A stretch of DNA of 55,805 bases, from positions 1 through 55,805 of the forward strand of contig CALHWY010000028.1 of the NCBI GenBank assembly GCA_938040055.1. The letters run 5' to 3'. A program made the translations under genes and the position numbers. Source of the DNA: an uncultured Endomicrobiia bacterium. GTDB taxonomy: Bacteria > Elusimicrobiota > Endomicrobiia > Endomicrobiales > Endomicrobiaceae. Of the stretch, positions 1 through 8,710 are shown one piece after another. Position 1 is the stretch's first letter; every line of letters starts with the position of its first letter. The notes below the pieces were generated by a model. The model had not been told where the DNA came from. It saw only the letters and a list, made by a program, of their open reading frames with translations, and did not search any database.

Positions 1-255
<255 letters not shown>

Positions 256-294
256 CAAAATAAATCACCGCTTTAATTATATAAGGACAAAATC

Positions 295-711
295 ATGATT
301 TACTCGGAGTATGTTAACCGCGAAACGAAAGGTTATACCGATATTTCTGATATCACGGACGATGTCAAAAGAATAGTGGCGCGTTCCGGAGTGCAAAACG
401 GGCTTGTTACCGTAAGCGTTTCAAGTTCCACTTCCGGCATAACTACTCTTGAATTCGAGCCGGGGCTGATATCGGATTTCCGAAAAGTCCTTGAAACAAT
501 CGCTCCAGAAAAAGGCGTTTACGGGCATGATGAAAAATGGCATGACGGAAACGGTTTTTCTCACATACGCTCATCGCTGGTAGGCACATCAAAAACTATT
601 CCAATAACGTCAAAATCTTTATTGCTGGGTACATGGCAGCAGATAATCTTAGTCGATTTTGATAACAGACCGAGAAGCAGAAAAGTATTTGTGCAGGTTT
701 TCGGAGAATAA
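295..711 (+). CDS. yjbQ: YjbQ/UPF0047 family protein
   Basis: This 138-residue protein matches the UPF0047 (YjbQ) family over its whole length. The signature region near residues 76-96 reads YGHDEKWHDGNG then SHIRSS, followed by LLLGTWQQI and a C-terminal DFDNRPRSRKV stretch. The conserved histidines probably bind a metal. Family members have been linked to a weak thiamine-phosphate synthase activity; the true role is uncertain. The start is ATG, with an AAGGA about 7 bases upstream. It is the first gene of a tight group with rsmD (3-base gap), a RecB-like nuclease and argB. Confidence 0.9.
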   Translation: MIYSEYVNRETKGYTDISDITDDVKRIVARSGVQNGLVTVSVSSSTSGITTLEFEPGLISDFRKVLETIAPEKGVYGHDEKWHDGNGFSHIRSSLVGTSKTIPITSKSLLLGTWQQIILVDFDNRPRSRKVFVQVFGE

Positions 712-714
712 TAA

Positions 715-1293
715 GTGACATTAAAAGTTTTGTCCGGAGAGGCGCGCGGAAGAATTCTCAGGACTCTGCCGCAGGACGACTTGTCTATACGTCCGATGCT
801 GGGCAGAATGAAAAAGTCGGTTTTTGACATTATAAAACTGAAAGTTCCCGGATGCGATTTTCTGGATTTGTTCGCGGGAGTAGGCTCTGTGGGCATAGAG
901 GCTCTTTCAAGGGGCGCGGGAAAGTGCGTTTTTGCGGAGATGAGCGATGTCTCTTTGAAACTTATAAAATATAACGTGAATATGCTCGGATATAATGACA
1001 AAGCCTGCATAGTAAAATGTAATGTGATAACCCAGTTTGAACGGCTGGCCGGCAAATATGACATAGTTTTTATGGGTCCTCCTTATGTCGACAAAGGAAA
1101 AAGGCCTTTGTCTCTTACTTATCCCGCTCTTAAAAATATCGTCGAATACGGAATATTAAAGAAAGATTCCGTTCTTATAGCTCAAAAACACGTTAAGGAA
1201 CCGGTTGGCAGGGTTTCGGGTTTGCGGATGCTGCGCGTTGAAAAATACGGGGACACTGAAGTGTTTTTTTATAAGTCGGAAAGTAAAAAGTAA
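715..1293 (+). CDS. rsmD: 16S rRNA (guanine-966-N2)-methyltransferase RsmD, altered active-site motif
   Basis: A 192-residue Rossmann-fold methyltransferase of the RsmD family, which methylates G966 of 16S rRNA. The family N-terminus is present (SGEARGR, then RPMLGRMKKSVFDI) and the SAM-binding loop is DLFAGVGSVGIE at 51-62. The catalytic tetrapeptide, normally (D/N)PPY, reads GPPY at 121-124: a glycine replaces the acidic or amide residue that contacts the target amino group. The start is GTG, three bases after yjbQ. Everything else looks intact, so either activity is reduced or the change is tolerated. Confidence 0.9.
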   Translation: MTLKVLSGEARGRILRTLPQDDLSIRPMLGRMKKSVFDIIKLKVPGCDFLDLFAGVGSVGIEALSRGAGKCVFAEMSDVSLKLIKYNVNMLGYNDKACIVKCNVITQFERLAGKYDIVFMGPPYVDKGKRPLSLTYPALKNIVEYGILKKDSVLIAQKHVKEPVGRVSGLRMLRVEKYGDTEVFFYKSESKK

Positions 1294-1304
1294 ATACAGC
1301 AAAA

Positions 1305-2042
1305 ATGTCCAGAGAAGATTTTAAAATAAGCTATTCCAGAATAAACGCTTATCTTTTTTGTCCTTATAAGTACAAGCTTGTGTATATCGACAACCTGTAT
1401 ATTCCGGTTAATGCCGACATAACTTTCGGACAGATAATCCATAAGGCTTTGGAGCGTTATCATTCCGGGGGCGGGAATGATCTTTCCGGATTGATGGAAT
1501 CTTATGACGATTCCTGGGAGAATAAAGGATTTATAAGCCCCCGGCAGAGTTTTGAATATTATATCCGCGGAAAAAATATGCTTGAAAATTATTTCCGCTC
1601 TTTTGCCGTCTCGGACGCGAAGATCCTTTATACCGAAAAATCTTTTGAAGCCAATATAGGCAAATACAGATTTGTCGGGATTATCGACAGAATAGACGAA
1701 TATCCCGGCGGGCAAAAAGAGATAATGGATTATAAGACCCACGCCAGAATCTGGGAACAGGAACGTGTGGATAAAGATCTTCAGCTTACTTTTTACGCTT
1801 ATGCCTGCAAAAATATATTCGGTTTTAATCCTGACAAAATATCCGTATATTTTCTGTCCTGCAACAGCAAAATATACACAAAACGCTCTCCGGAGCAAAT
1901 AGAGGCGGGCATAGAACTCGCTTTGGAAACCGCGGCTAAAATAATGTCTGAGGATTTCGAACCTGATACGGAAAAATGCCCCGGCTGCGATTTCAGGTTT
2001 AAATGCAGATATTGCAATTATAAAGACGAGGAAGAGAAATGA
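1305..2042 (+). CDS. PD-(D/E)XK nuclease, RecB/Cas4-like, with probable Fe-S cluster
   Basis: A 245-residue protein of the PD-(D/E)XK superfamily (RecB/AddB/Cas4-like). An SYSRINAYLFCPYKYK opening carries Cys19. Next come an IHKALE helix with His46, Asp128 in IIDRID, and an MDYKT motif giving Asp142-x-Lys144. The C-terminus has a cysteine cluster, CPGC then C-x2-C, which together with Cys19 resembles the Fe-S staple of AddB and Cas4. No cas or addA gene is nearby, so this is a stand-alone nuclease. It overlaps argB by four bases (ATGA), implying co-translation. The substrate is unknown. Confidence 0.85.
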   Translation: MSREDFKISYSRINAYLFCPYKYKLVYIDNLYIPVNADITFGQIIHKALERYHSGGGNDLSGLMESYDDSWENKGFISPRQSFEYYIRGKNMLENYFRSFAVSDAKILYTEKSFEANIGKYRFVGIIDRIDEYPGGQKEIMDYKTHARIWEQERVDKDLQLTFYAYACKNIFGFNPDKISVYFLSCNSKIYTKRSPEQIEAGIELALETAAKIMSEDFEPDTEKCPGCDFRFKCRYCNYKDEEEK

Positions 2043-2791
2043 AACCGTTAACGGTGGTAAAATTCGGAGGAAGTCTGACTAAAAATCCGGCAGCCCTTAA
2101 AAAATTTCTCAAAGAGCTTGCCGGCATCTCGCGGAAAGAAAACGTCATATTGGTGCACGGAGGCGGGCCTGAAATAAATCTGCTTTTAGAGAAATTCTCT
2201 ATCACAAGCAGGTTTGTCAACGGGCTCAGGTTTACCGACGCCCGCGCTCTTGAAGTCGTGGAAATGGCTTTAAGCGGCAAAGTCAACAGGGTTCTTACGA
2301 CAGGGCTGATAAAAAACGGAATAAGCGCCGTAGGCATTTCCGGCAAAGACGGCAACAGCGTCGTCTGTGAACGGATAAAAAGTCTGGGCATGGTCGGAAA
2401 ACCGGTAAAAGTCAATAAAAAACTTCTCGAAGTTCTCGTCAATTCGGGTTTTATGCCCGTGGTCGCTTCCATAGCGGCCGATAAAAAAGGTTCGCCCGTA
2501 AACGTTAACGCCGATACGCTCGCAACGGCCATAGCTGTTTCTTTTAAGGCCGGGAAACTAGTTTTTCTTACCGATGTCGCGGGCGTGCTTGATAAGAATA
2601 AAAAAACCGTAAAAGAGATAAAAATAAAAGATATTGCTTTGCTGATAAAAGACGGAACTGTTACAGGAGGAATGATACCCAAAATAAAAGGATGCGCGGA
2701 TTCGGTAAAAAAGGGAGTAAAAGAAGTCTGGATAGCCGACGGAATGAAAGGGATTAAAAAAATCGGCGGAACCGTCGTAAGGGCGCGTTAA
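2039..2791 (+). CDS. argB: Acetylglutamate kinase
   Basis: Phosphorylates N-acetylglutamate in arginine biosynthesis. This 250-residue protein has the amino-acid-kinase fold: VVKFGGS at 6-12, the glycine loop VHGGGPEI at 39-46, the NVNADTLA substrate and nucleotide region, and TGGM-x-PK near the C-terminus. It starts directly at the first strand and lacks the extra N-terminal helix of the arginine-inhibited hexameric enzymes (about 300 residues), so it is probably the arginine-insensitive dimeric type. argD follows after 246 bases; argJ, argC and argF are not in the window. Confidence 0.97.
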   Translation: MKPLTVVKFGGSLTKNPAALKKFLKELAGISRKENVILVHGGGPEINLLLEKFSITSRFVNGLRFTDARALEVVEMALSGKVNRVLTTGLIKNGISAVGISGKDGNSVVCERIKSLGMVGKPVKVNKKLLEVLVNSGFMPVVASIAADKKGSPVNVNADTLATAIAVSFKAGKLVFLTDVAGVLDKNKKTVKEIKIKDIALLIKDGTVTGGMIPKIKGCADSVKKGVKEVWIADGMKGIKKIGGTVVRAR

Positions 2792-3037
2792 AGACCGGAA
2801 TCGCGAAATTTCGCCGGTATCCGTGAAACAGATGCGGATCTGTTAAAAAAAACGGCGTTAAAATCTTTCAAAGGTTTTTTTTAAAGCCCGTTTGTCGTTT
2901 TTGTAAACCGCGTTTTTACGTTCTGGCAGTATGTTTTTTAACATTAATTGCGCAAAATATATGCGCGTTACGCAATCATAATACGGCGCAGCGAATGCCG
3001 CAGAATGTTTCGTTCGCCGCCTGAGAGGTTGATTAAG
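2792..3037 (+). promoter_or_regulatory. argB-argD spacer with two hairpins and an operator-like palindrome
   Basis: Two clean stem-loops follow argB: ACCGG/CCGGT (2794-2798, 2814-2818) and AACAGAT-GCGG-ATCTGTT (2827-2844). The second is followed by A residues rather than T, so it is not a + strand terminator. Closer to argD lies the perfect palindrome GCGCA-N7-TGCGC (2950-2966). It does not match the ArgR box. A GCGCAAAA-TATAT core recurs just upstream of argG (4338-4351). Together these suggest a regulated leader, though I cannot name the factor. Confidence 0.35.
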
Positions 3038-4231
3038 ATGAACATAAAACAAAAAGAAAATAAGTTTTTTATGCATACGTATAAACGCAGCGGGCTTTCG
3101 GTAAAGAAAGCGAAAAAACAGTTTATTTGGGACCAACAGGGAAAAAAATATCTGGATTTTTTCGCCGGAATCAGCGTATGCAATCTGGGACACTGCAATG
3201 ACGCGGTCGTCAAGGCGGCTAAAAAGCAGCTTGGCTTGTACGCGCATGTTTCAAACCTATATTACGCCTCTCCCCAGATTGAACTCGGAGCGGAACTGGT
3301 CAAGAGAACTTTTGCCGGCGGAAAAGTTTTTATTTCCAATTCCGGAGCCGAAGCAAACGAATGCGCCGTGAAACTCGCGAGAAAATGGGGGTTTATGAAC
3401 CCTTCCGAAAAAGGCAACCGTTATGAAATAATAGCTTTCAATAATTCTTTTCACGGAAGGACGGTGATGACGCTGTCGGCGACGGGACAGAAAAAATTCC
3501 ACGAATATCTTAAACCTCTTCCGGAAAAGTTTGTTTTTGCCGAAATGAACGATATCTCTTCCGTAAAAAAACTTATAAACGAGAGAACCGCGGCCGTAAT
3601 TATAGAGCCGATACAGGGCGAGGGAGGACTTTTTACGGCGGATAAAAAGTTTATGAAGGAACTCAGAGATTTGTGCGATAAAGAAAAGCTTATTCTCATT
3701 TTCGACGAGATACAATGCGGCATGGGGCGTACGGGAAAGTTTTACGCATTTGAAAATTACGGGATAAAACCGGATATAGTGACGCTTGCGAAGTCTCTTG
3801 CCAACGGTCTTCCCATAGGCGCGACCATAGCCTCTGAAAAATATGCGCAAGTTTTTACTTACGGCGACCACGGCTCGACTTTCGGGGGAAATCCGGTTTC
3901 CTGCGCCGCGGCCCTGGCGGTTCTTAAAATAATCGACGGAAATTTTCTGAAAAAAGTTGCGGCGTCGGCGAAATATCTTAACGGAAAACTGGAAACGCTG
4001 AAGAAGAAATATCCCGTTATAAAACAAGTGAGGGGAATGGGGCTGATGACCGGGCTTGCGCTCGGTGTTTGCGGCAGGGAAATAGTGGATTACTGTCTGG
4101 GCAGGGGGCTTATAATAAACTGCACTCATGAAACCGTTTTGAGGTTTTTGCCTCCGCTGATAATAAACAAACAAGACATAGACGCGGCCGTAAAGATTTT
4201 GGACGAAGCTTTTGAACACTTCGCTTTTTAG
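3038..4231 (+). CDS. argD: Acetylornithine aminotransferase
   Basis: A PLP-dependent class III aminotransferase that converts N-acetylglutamate semialdehyde to N-acetylornithine; this family may also act in lysine synthesis (DapC activity). I chose the ATG at 3038 because an AGAGG lies nine bases upstream and the product (397 residues) then has the usual length; the frame stays open 90 bases further back. Visible motifs are NSGAEANECAVKLAR, IIEPIQGEGG, FDEIQCGMGRTG, and the PLP lysine in LAKSLANG (about Lys252). The lysine pathway genes lysA, dapA and dapB lie in the same window. Confidence 0.96.
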   Translation: MNIKQKENKFFMHTYKRSGLSVKKAKKQFIWDQQGKKYLDFFAGISVCNLGHCNDAVVKAAKKQLGLYAHVSNLYYASPQIELGAELVKRTFAGGKVFISNSGAEANECAVKLARKWGFMNPSEKGNRYEIIAFNNSFHGRTVMTLSATGQKKFHEYLKPLPEKFVFAEMNDISSVKKLINERTAAVIIEPIQGEGGLFTADKKFMKELRDLCDKEKLILIFDEIQCGMGRTGKFYAFENYGIKPDIVTLAKSLANGLPIGATIASEKYAQVFTYGDHGSTFGGNPVSCAAALAVLKIIDGNFLKKVAASAKYLNGKLETLKKKYPVIKQVRGMGLMTGLALGVCGREIVDYCLGRGLIINCTHETVLRFLPPLIINKQDIDAAVKILDEAFEHFAF

Positions 4232-4367
4232 GTTATGAATTTTCTGACATTTTTTATCGCAGGCGAAACCGGCATGTTTTTTGCCGCGCGGACCGCAAAA
4301 GCGTTGTCTGGAAAATACGGTTTACGGAAAGTAAAGGGCGCAAAAATATATTTTAAGGAGTTCGCAA

Positions 4368-5576
4368 ATGGCGGAAATTAAAAAAGCGGTGGTGGCTTAT
4401 TCCGGCGGATTGGATACATCCATTATTCTTTCGTGGATAAAAGAGACTTACAAATGCGAAGTTATCGCATGCTGCGTGGACGTAGGGCAGGGAAAAGAAC
4501 TGAAAGGGCTTAATGAAAAAGCGAAAAAAACCGGAGCTTCAAAGTCATACATAATCGACGCAAAAAAAGAATTCGTGACGCAATATATTTATCCCGCGGT
4601 CAAAGCCGACGCTTTGTATGAGAATAAGTATTATCTAGGCACTTCCCTCGCAAGGCCTGTAATAGCAAAGAAGATCGCGGAGATAGTAAAAAAGGAAAAC
4701 GCGGACGCGGTCTGCCACGGTTCCACGGGGAAAGGAAACGATCAGGTAAGATTTGAGCTTGCTTTCAAATCGCTTATTCCGAACGTCAAAATAATAGCTC
4801 CGTGGAGACAATGGAATATCCGTTCAAGGGAAGACGCGATAGATTATGCGAAAAAAAGAGGAATTCCCGTTCCCGTTACCAAAGAAAAACCTTATTCTTC
4901 GGACGCGAATCTCTGGCATGTTTCTTATGAAGGCGGCATCTTGGAAGAGATGGACAGCGAATATGACGAATCTATGTTTCAAATGACCGTTTCTCCGTTG
5001 AAAGCGCCGGATAAGGCGCTGTATCTTACGATAGGTTTTGAAAAAGGAAATCCGGTTTCCGTCAACGGAAAAAAAATGGCGCCGGTCGAACTTGTCACGA
5101 AACTTAATAATATAGCGGGAGCCAACGGAATCGGAAGAACCGATATGATAGAAAACAGGCTTGTGGGGATGAAATCGAGAGGCGTTTATGAAGCGCCCGC
5201 GGCCGCCGTTTTGTATGCGGCTCATCAGGAGCTGGAGTCGCTTGCCCTCGACCGCGACACATTGCATTATAAACAGCAGCTTTCCCATAAATTCGCCGAA
5301 CTGGCGTATTACGGACAATGGTTTTCTCCTCTGATGGAATCTCTTCTTGCTTTTGTGGAAGACACGCAAAGATACGTGACCGGCTCGGTCAAACTGAAAC
5401 TTTATAAAGGCAATATAATCCCGGCCGCGAGAGAGGCGAAGTATTCCCTGTATTCCGAAAAGCTTGCTACTTTCGGCAAAGATGAAGTTTATAATCAGAA
5501 AGACGCCGAAGGATTCATAAATCTTTTCGGGCTTCCGGCGAAAGTCCAGGCTGTTATGAGAAAAAAAAGAAAGTAG
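4368..5576 (+). CDS. argG: Argininosuccinate synthase
   Basis: Joins citrulline and aspartate, using ATP, in the penultimate step of arginine synthesis. The 402-residue protein is full length for the family. It carries the N-type ATP pyrophosphatase P-loop AYSGGLDTS near residues 9-17, CHGSTGKGNDQVRFE in the middle, and the YSSDANLWHVSYEGG substrate region. The start ATG is preceded by AAGGAG seven bases away. Upstream, a GCGCAAAAATATAT stretch resembles the palindrome in front of argD. A 582-base gene-free spacer separates it from argH. Confidence 0.98.
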   Translation: MAEIKKAVVAYSGGLDTSIILSWIKETYKCEVIACCVDVGQGKELKGLNEKAKKTGASKSYIIDAKKEFVTQYIYPAVKADALYENKYYLGTSLARPVIAKKIAEIVKKENADAVCHGSTGKGNDQVRFELAFKSLIPNVKIIAPWRQWNIRSREDAIDYAKKRGIPVPVTKEKPYSSDANLWHVSYEGGILEEMDSEYDESMFQMTVSPLKAPDKALYLTIGFEKGNPVSVNGKKMAPVELVTKLNNIAGANGIGRTDMIENRLVGMKSRGVYEAPAAAVLYAAHQELESLALDRDTLHYKQQLSHKFAELAYYGQWFSPLMESLLAFVEDTQRYVTGSVKLKLYKGNIIPAAREAKYSLYSEKLATFGKDEVYNQKDAEGFINLFGLPAKVQAVMRKKRK

Positions 5577-6106
5577 AACGCCGCGCGCGGTTTTTAATGC
5601 GGGTAAAAAAACCGCATATGAATGCTACAGATTTCCGATCCGGTTTTCGTATATAACTTGTTTATTATAAAAGAGAAACCGTCCGCGCCGTTTGCCGCCG
5701 CCGCGCCGCCGGCAGGCTTTATAGCGGGTTTGCGGCTTGTTTTCTCTCTTTTTCACATACCTGCAGCCGCCCGCGGTTGCGGGTATGGCGTTTTTTTATG
5801 TTTCCGTCGCGGGCTGTCAGGGTTTTTATAAATCCGAAAAATTTTTTATTTGTTAAACTGTTTTCGCGCAAGAGGGCGGTGAATATGCCGGTGCATATAC
5901 GCAGAAGCGTTTTTTTGTCCGGCAATAAAAAACCTAAAAGGCCCGCGCGGTTATAAAATCGTATTTTTTTCGGCAAAAGTCCGTTTTTTGCCCCGCGTTA
6001 ATTTACTTTGCCGGAGAAAAATATGCTTTTATCCGGCAAAATGTCCGGACTGCTTGAAATTTACCCGGATTTGCTCCGCTGAAAACCGGATCAACGGCGG
6101 AAAACT
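5577..6106. other. Gene-free spacer between argG and argH
   Basis: No convincing gene. A short stem ATGCGG/CCGCAT (5597-5602, 5612-5617) lies just after argG. An open frame of 69 codons at 5622-5831 is low-complexity and has no ribosome site. The rest looks like eroded sequence. Confidence 0.5.
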
Positions 6107-6134
6107 TTGATAAAAGCGCATTATTTTGTAAACT
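6107..6134 (+). promoter_or_regulatory. Candidate sigma-70 promoter for argH
   Basis: TTGATA (6107-6112), a 16-base spacer and TAAACT (6129-6134) lie 25 bases upstream of the argH ATG. A GCGCA overlaps the spacer at 6116-6120. The match is moderate. Confidence 0.4.
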
Positions 6135-6158
6135 GTAAACATATGTTCGGAGAAAATT

Positions 6159-7517
6159 ATGAAGAATTTTGATTTTGAACAGTTTATCGGGTCTTTTTCT
6201 TTTGACGGCAGGCTTGCCGAAGCGGATATTACGGGCTCCCTGGCTCATGTGCGCATGCTTGTAAAAAGCGGCATATTAAAGCGGGCCGAAGGCGGCAGGA
6301 TCATTTCGGGGCTTGAGTCGATTCTTCGCGATATAAAAAAAGGATGGAAACTTCCCAAACAGGAGGATATCCATTTTGCCGTTGAAAAAGAGCTTATAAA
6401 AAGGATCGGGCCTTTGGGCGGAAAAATGCATACCGCCAGAAGCCGCAATGATCAGGTGGCGACCGATCTCAGGCTTTATCTGAGAAAGGAAACCGACGAA
6501 TGCATCGGGCTTATAGAAGAGTTCCAGCGCGTGCTTGTTAAAAAATCGGAAGAAAACATCGATATTATTATGCCGGGATTTACGCATTTGCAGCCGGCGC
6601 AGCCCGTTTTGGCTTCCCATCATCTTATGGCCTACGCCTGGATGATGCACAGAGACAAGGAAAGACTGTCGGATTGCAGGAAAAGAATAAATATTTCTCC
6701 GCTTGGAAGCGCCGCTCTTGCGGGAACGTCTTTTAAAATAGACAGGCTTTATGCGGCGAAACTTCTGGGTTTTGACGGAATAAGCGAAAATTCGCTGGAC
6801 GGAGTAAGCGACAGGGATTTTGCGGTAGAATTCGTTTTCTGCATGTCGGCGGTCGCCATGCATCTGACGAGATTTTGCGAAGAAATAATTCTGTGGATGA
6901 ATCCCGAGTTCGCCTATATAACAATTGCGGATAAGTTTACATCGGGCTCTTCCATAATGCCGCAGAAAAGAAACCCCGACTGCGCGGAGGTCATCAGGGG
7001 AAAATCTGGAAGGATATTCGGCAGCCTTATGGCTATGCTGACCATAGTAAAATCTCTTCCTCTTGCCTACAACAGGGATCTCCAGGAAGACAAACCGCCC
7101 GTTTTTGACGCGGCCGATAATGTTAAAATGTGCCTTGAAGTCATTAATGAAATGGCCACGAGCCTTAAATTCATACAACAAAACACGGAGCGCAGTGCTG
7201 AAAAAGGATTTATGGCGGCTACTGAAATAGCCGACTATCTCGCAAGAAAAGGCGTTCCTTTCAGGGAAGCGCACGGCATTGTCAAAAATATCGTTTCATA
7301 CTGTATAAAAAAATCAAAAACGCTTTCCGGGCTTGCTTTGGATGAATATAATAAATTTTATCCGAAGAAACAGCCTGTTTTTAAAGCCGATATATACAAA
7401 TACATCGATTTGAAAAATATATCGGAAATGAAGATTTCTTACGGCTGCGCTTCAAGAAAGTCGGTCGGCAGGCAGATACGCCTGATGAAAAGCATTCTTA
7501 GAGGGAAGGCCGAATGA
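6159..7517 (+). CDS. argH: Argininosuccinate lyase
   Basis: Cleaves argininosuccinate to arginine and fumarate. The 452-residue protein belongs to the fumarase/aspartase superfamily. It shows TARSRNDQVATDLRL, GFTHLQPAQPV, SSLGSAALAG-like SPLGSAALAG, and the superfamily signature GSSIMPQKRNPD in which the catalytic serine lies. The start ATG follows TTCGGAGAAAATT, with a GGAG about 8 bases upstream. The stop overlaps the start of the next gene (ATGA), so argH is the first gene of a unit that continues into envelope genes, an unusual pairing. Confidence 0.97.
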   Translation: MKNFDFEQFIGSFSFDGRLAEADITGSLAHVRMLVKSGILKRAEGGRIISGLESILRDIKKGWKLPKQEDIHFAVEKELIKRIGPLGGKMHTARSRNDQVATDLRLYLRKETDECIGLIEEFQRVLVKKSEENIDIIMPGFTHLQPAQPVLASHHLMAYAWMMHRDKERLSDCRKRINISPLGSAALAGTSFKIDRLYAAKLLGFDGISENSLDGVSDRDFAVEFVFCMSAVAMHLTRFCEEIILWMNPEFAYITIADKFTSGSSIMPQKRNPDCAEVIRGKSGRIFGSLMAMLTIVKSLPLAYNRDLQEDKPPVFDAADNVKMCLEVINEMATSLKFIQQNTERSAEKGFMAATEIADYLARKGVPFREAHGIVKNIVSYCIKKSKTLSGLALDEYNKFYPKKQPVFKADIYKYIDLKNISEMKISYGCASRKSVGRQIRLMKSILRGKAE

Positions 7518-8689
7518 AAAGGATTTTTTTTCTGTTTGTTTTATTTTTTTTCTGCGCGCAGGCGCGGGCGGCCGGCTATGAAAAAATACTTACCGAAGAA
7601 CTCAGCGTGCAGACGGCTTTAAATATCAACCATGATATTTTGATTCATTCGCAAAACGTTGATTTTGCCAACCAGCGGATAAAAGAATCAAAATCGCTTT
7701 ATTTTCCCGACATAGACTTAAACCTCAACGCATCCCGTTTTAATAATATGGAAGCTCTGATGCTTCCGGGACAGTTGTCCCCGTCTCCCGTGTATCTGCC
7801 CGAGGGAAATAAAGATATTTATTTTTCCACCCGGCTTTCTGTGCGCCAAAGCATTTACGCCGGCGGAAGGATCAAAACGACAAACAAGCTCGCCGAGATG
7901 AATATGAACAAGGTCAGAAATGAATTGAATGCGGTAAAAAACAATATTATAAATAAAGTAAAAACCACCTTTAACACATGTCTGCTGCATAAAGAAAAAT
8001 ACGGGCTGGCCGCGGGAAAGCTTGCTTCTCTTAAAAACAGAAATACGGCCGCCGCATATGAACTGCAGCAAAAAGCGGATCTTCTTAAATTCAGCTATGA
8101 AAAGGAAAAACTTAACTTATTGGGCGCCATAGGGCTTGAAATTGACGCTATAGTTATGATTGAAGGCAGGCTTGTTCCCAAAATCAAAAAGTTTGACCTG
8201 AACCAGTGCATGCTGTGGGCTTATCAGTTCAGACCGGAGATGCAGACCACGCAGAATAAGGAATCCATTGACGGGCTTATGGTAAATCTTCTTTCCATGC
8301 AGCGTTTCCCGACCATATCCGTCGGCGCGGGGCAGGAATGGCTGGGAGACAGGGTAATAGGCGACGCCAGCAGCTGGTATGTTTCGATTAACGCGAATTT
8401 GCCTATCTTTGACGGAGGCGGAAGCTTTGCCAGGGTCAGGCAGGGAAAAATAAAGGCGAGAGAAGCGACTCTTAAAAGGTCTAAAATAGAAGAGGAGATA
8501 AAACTACAGGTAAAAAAGGCTCTTATGGAATACAATTTTTGGAAAGAGTGCTTTTATAAATCCGGCATTGCGCAGGAAAATGACGAAAAAAAATCTTATA
8601 CGGAAACCGAGCTGGATATAATATATAATCTCAATAACAGTTACTATGCTTTGGAGCTTGCCGTAGGAATGCAGCTTGACTCCTATTAG
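7514..8689 (+). CDS. TolC-family outer-membrane efflux protein
   Basis: A 391-residue protein with an N-terminal signal peptide (hydrophobic residues 4-16, ending near ARAA). It then has the long, repeat-like helical pattern of TolC/OEP proteins: NVDFANQRIKES, LYFPDIDLNLNAS, a second-half YFPT-like FPTISVGAG, and NLPIFDGGG. TolC proteins form trimeric channels that work with inner-membrane pumps, but no pump or adaptor is adjacent. It is slightly shorter than typical members (about 420-480). It overlaps argH by four bases. Confidence 0.85.
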   Translation: MKRIFFLFVLFFFCAQARAAGYEKILTEELSVQTALNINHDILIHSQNVDFANQRIKESKSLYFPDIDLNLNASRFNNMEALMLPGQLSPSPVYLPEGNKDIYFSTRLSVRQSIYAGGRIKTTNKLAEMNMNKVRNELNAVKNNIINKVKTTFNTCLLHKEKYGLAAGKLASLKNRNTAAAYELQQKADLLKFSYEKEKLNLLGAIGLEIDAIVMIEGRLVPKIKKFDLNQCMLWAYQFRPEMQTTQNKESIDGLMVNLLSMQRFPTISVGAGQEWLGDRVIGDASSWYVSINANLPIFDGGGSFARVRQGKIKAREATLKRSKIEEEIKLQVKKALMEYNFWKECFYKSGIAQENDEKKSYTETELDIIYNLNNSYYALELAVGMQLDSY

Positions 8690-8710
8690 AATATCTCTTA
8701 ATCCCGGCAA

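Noticed and set aside
1305..2042. Nuclease as a CRISPR Cas4
   Set aside because: No repeat array, cas1 or cas2 lies in the window and its neighbours are housekeeping genes.
3257..4219. 320-codon antisense frame over argD
   Set aside because: It mirrors a conserved gene, shows no motif and has no ribosome site.
5581..5595. CCGCGCGCGG followed by five T as a terminator for argG
   Set aside because: The palindrome leaves at most a three-base-pair stem, too weak to call.
6276..7274. 332-codon antisense frame over argH
   Set aside because: It is a shadow of a full-length conserved lyase with no family features.
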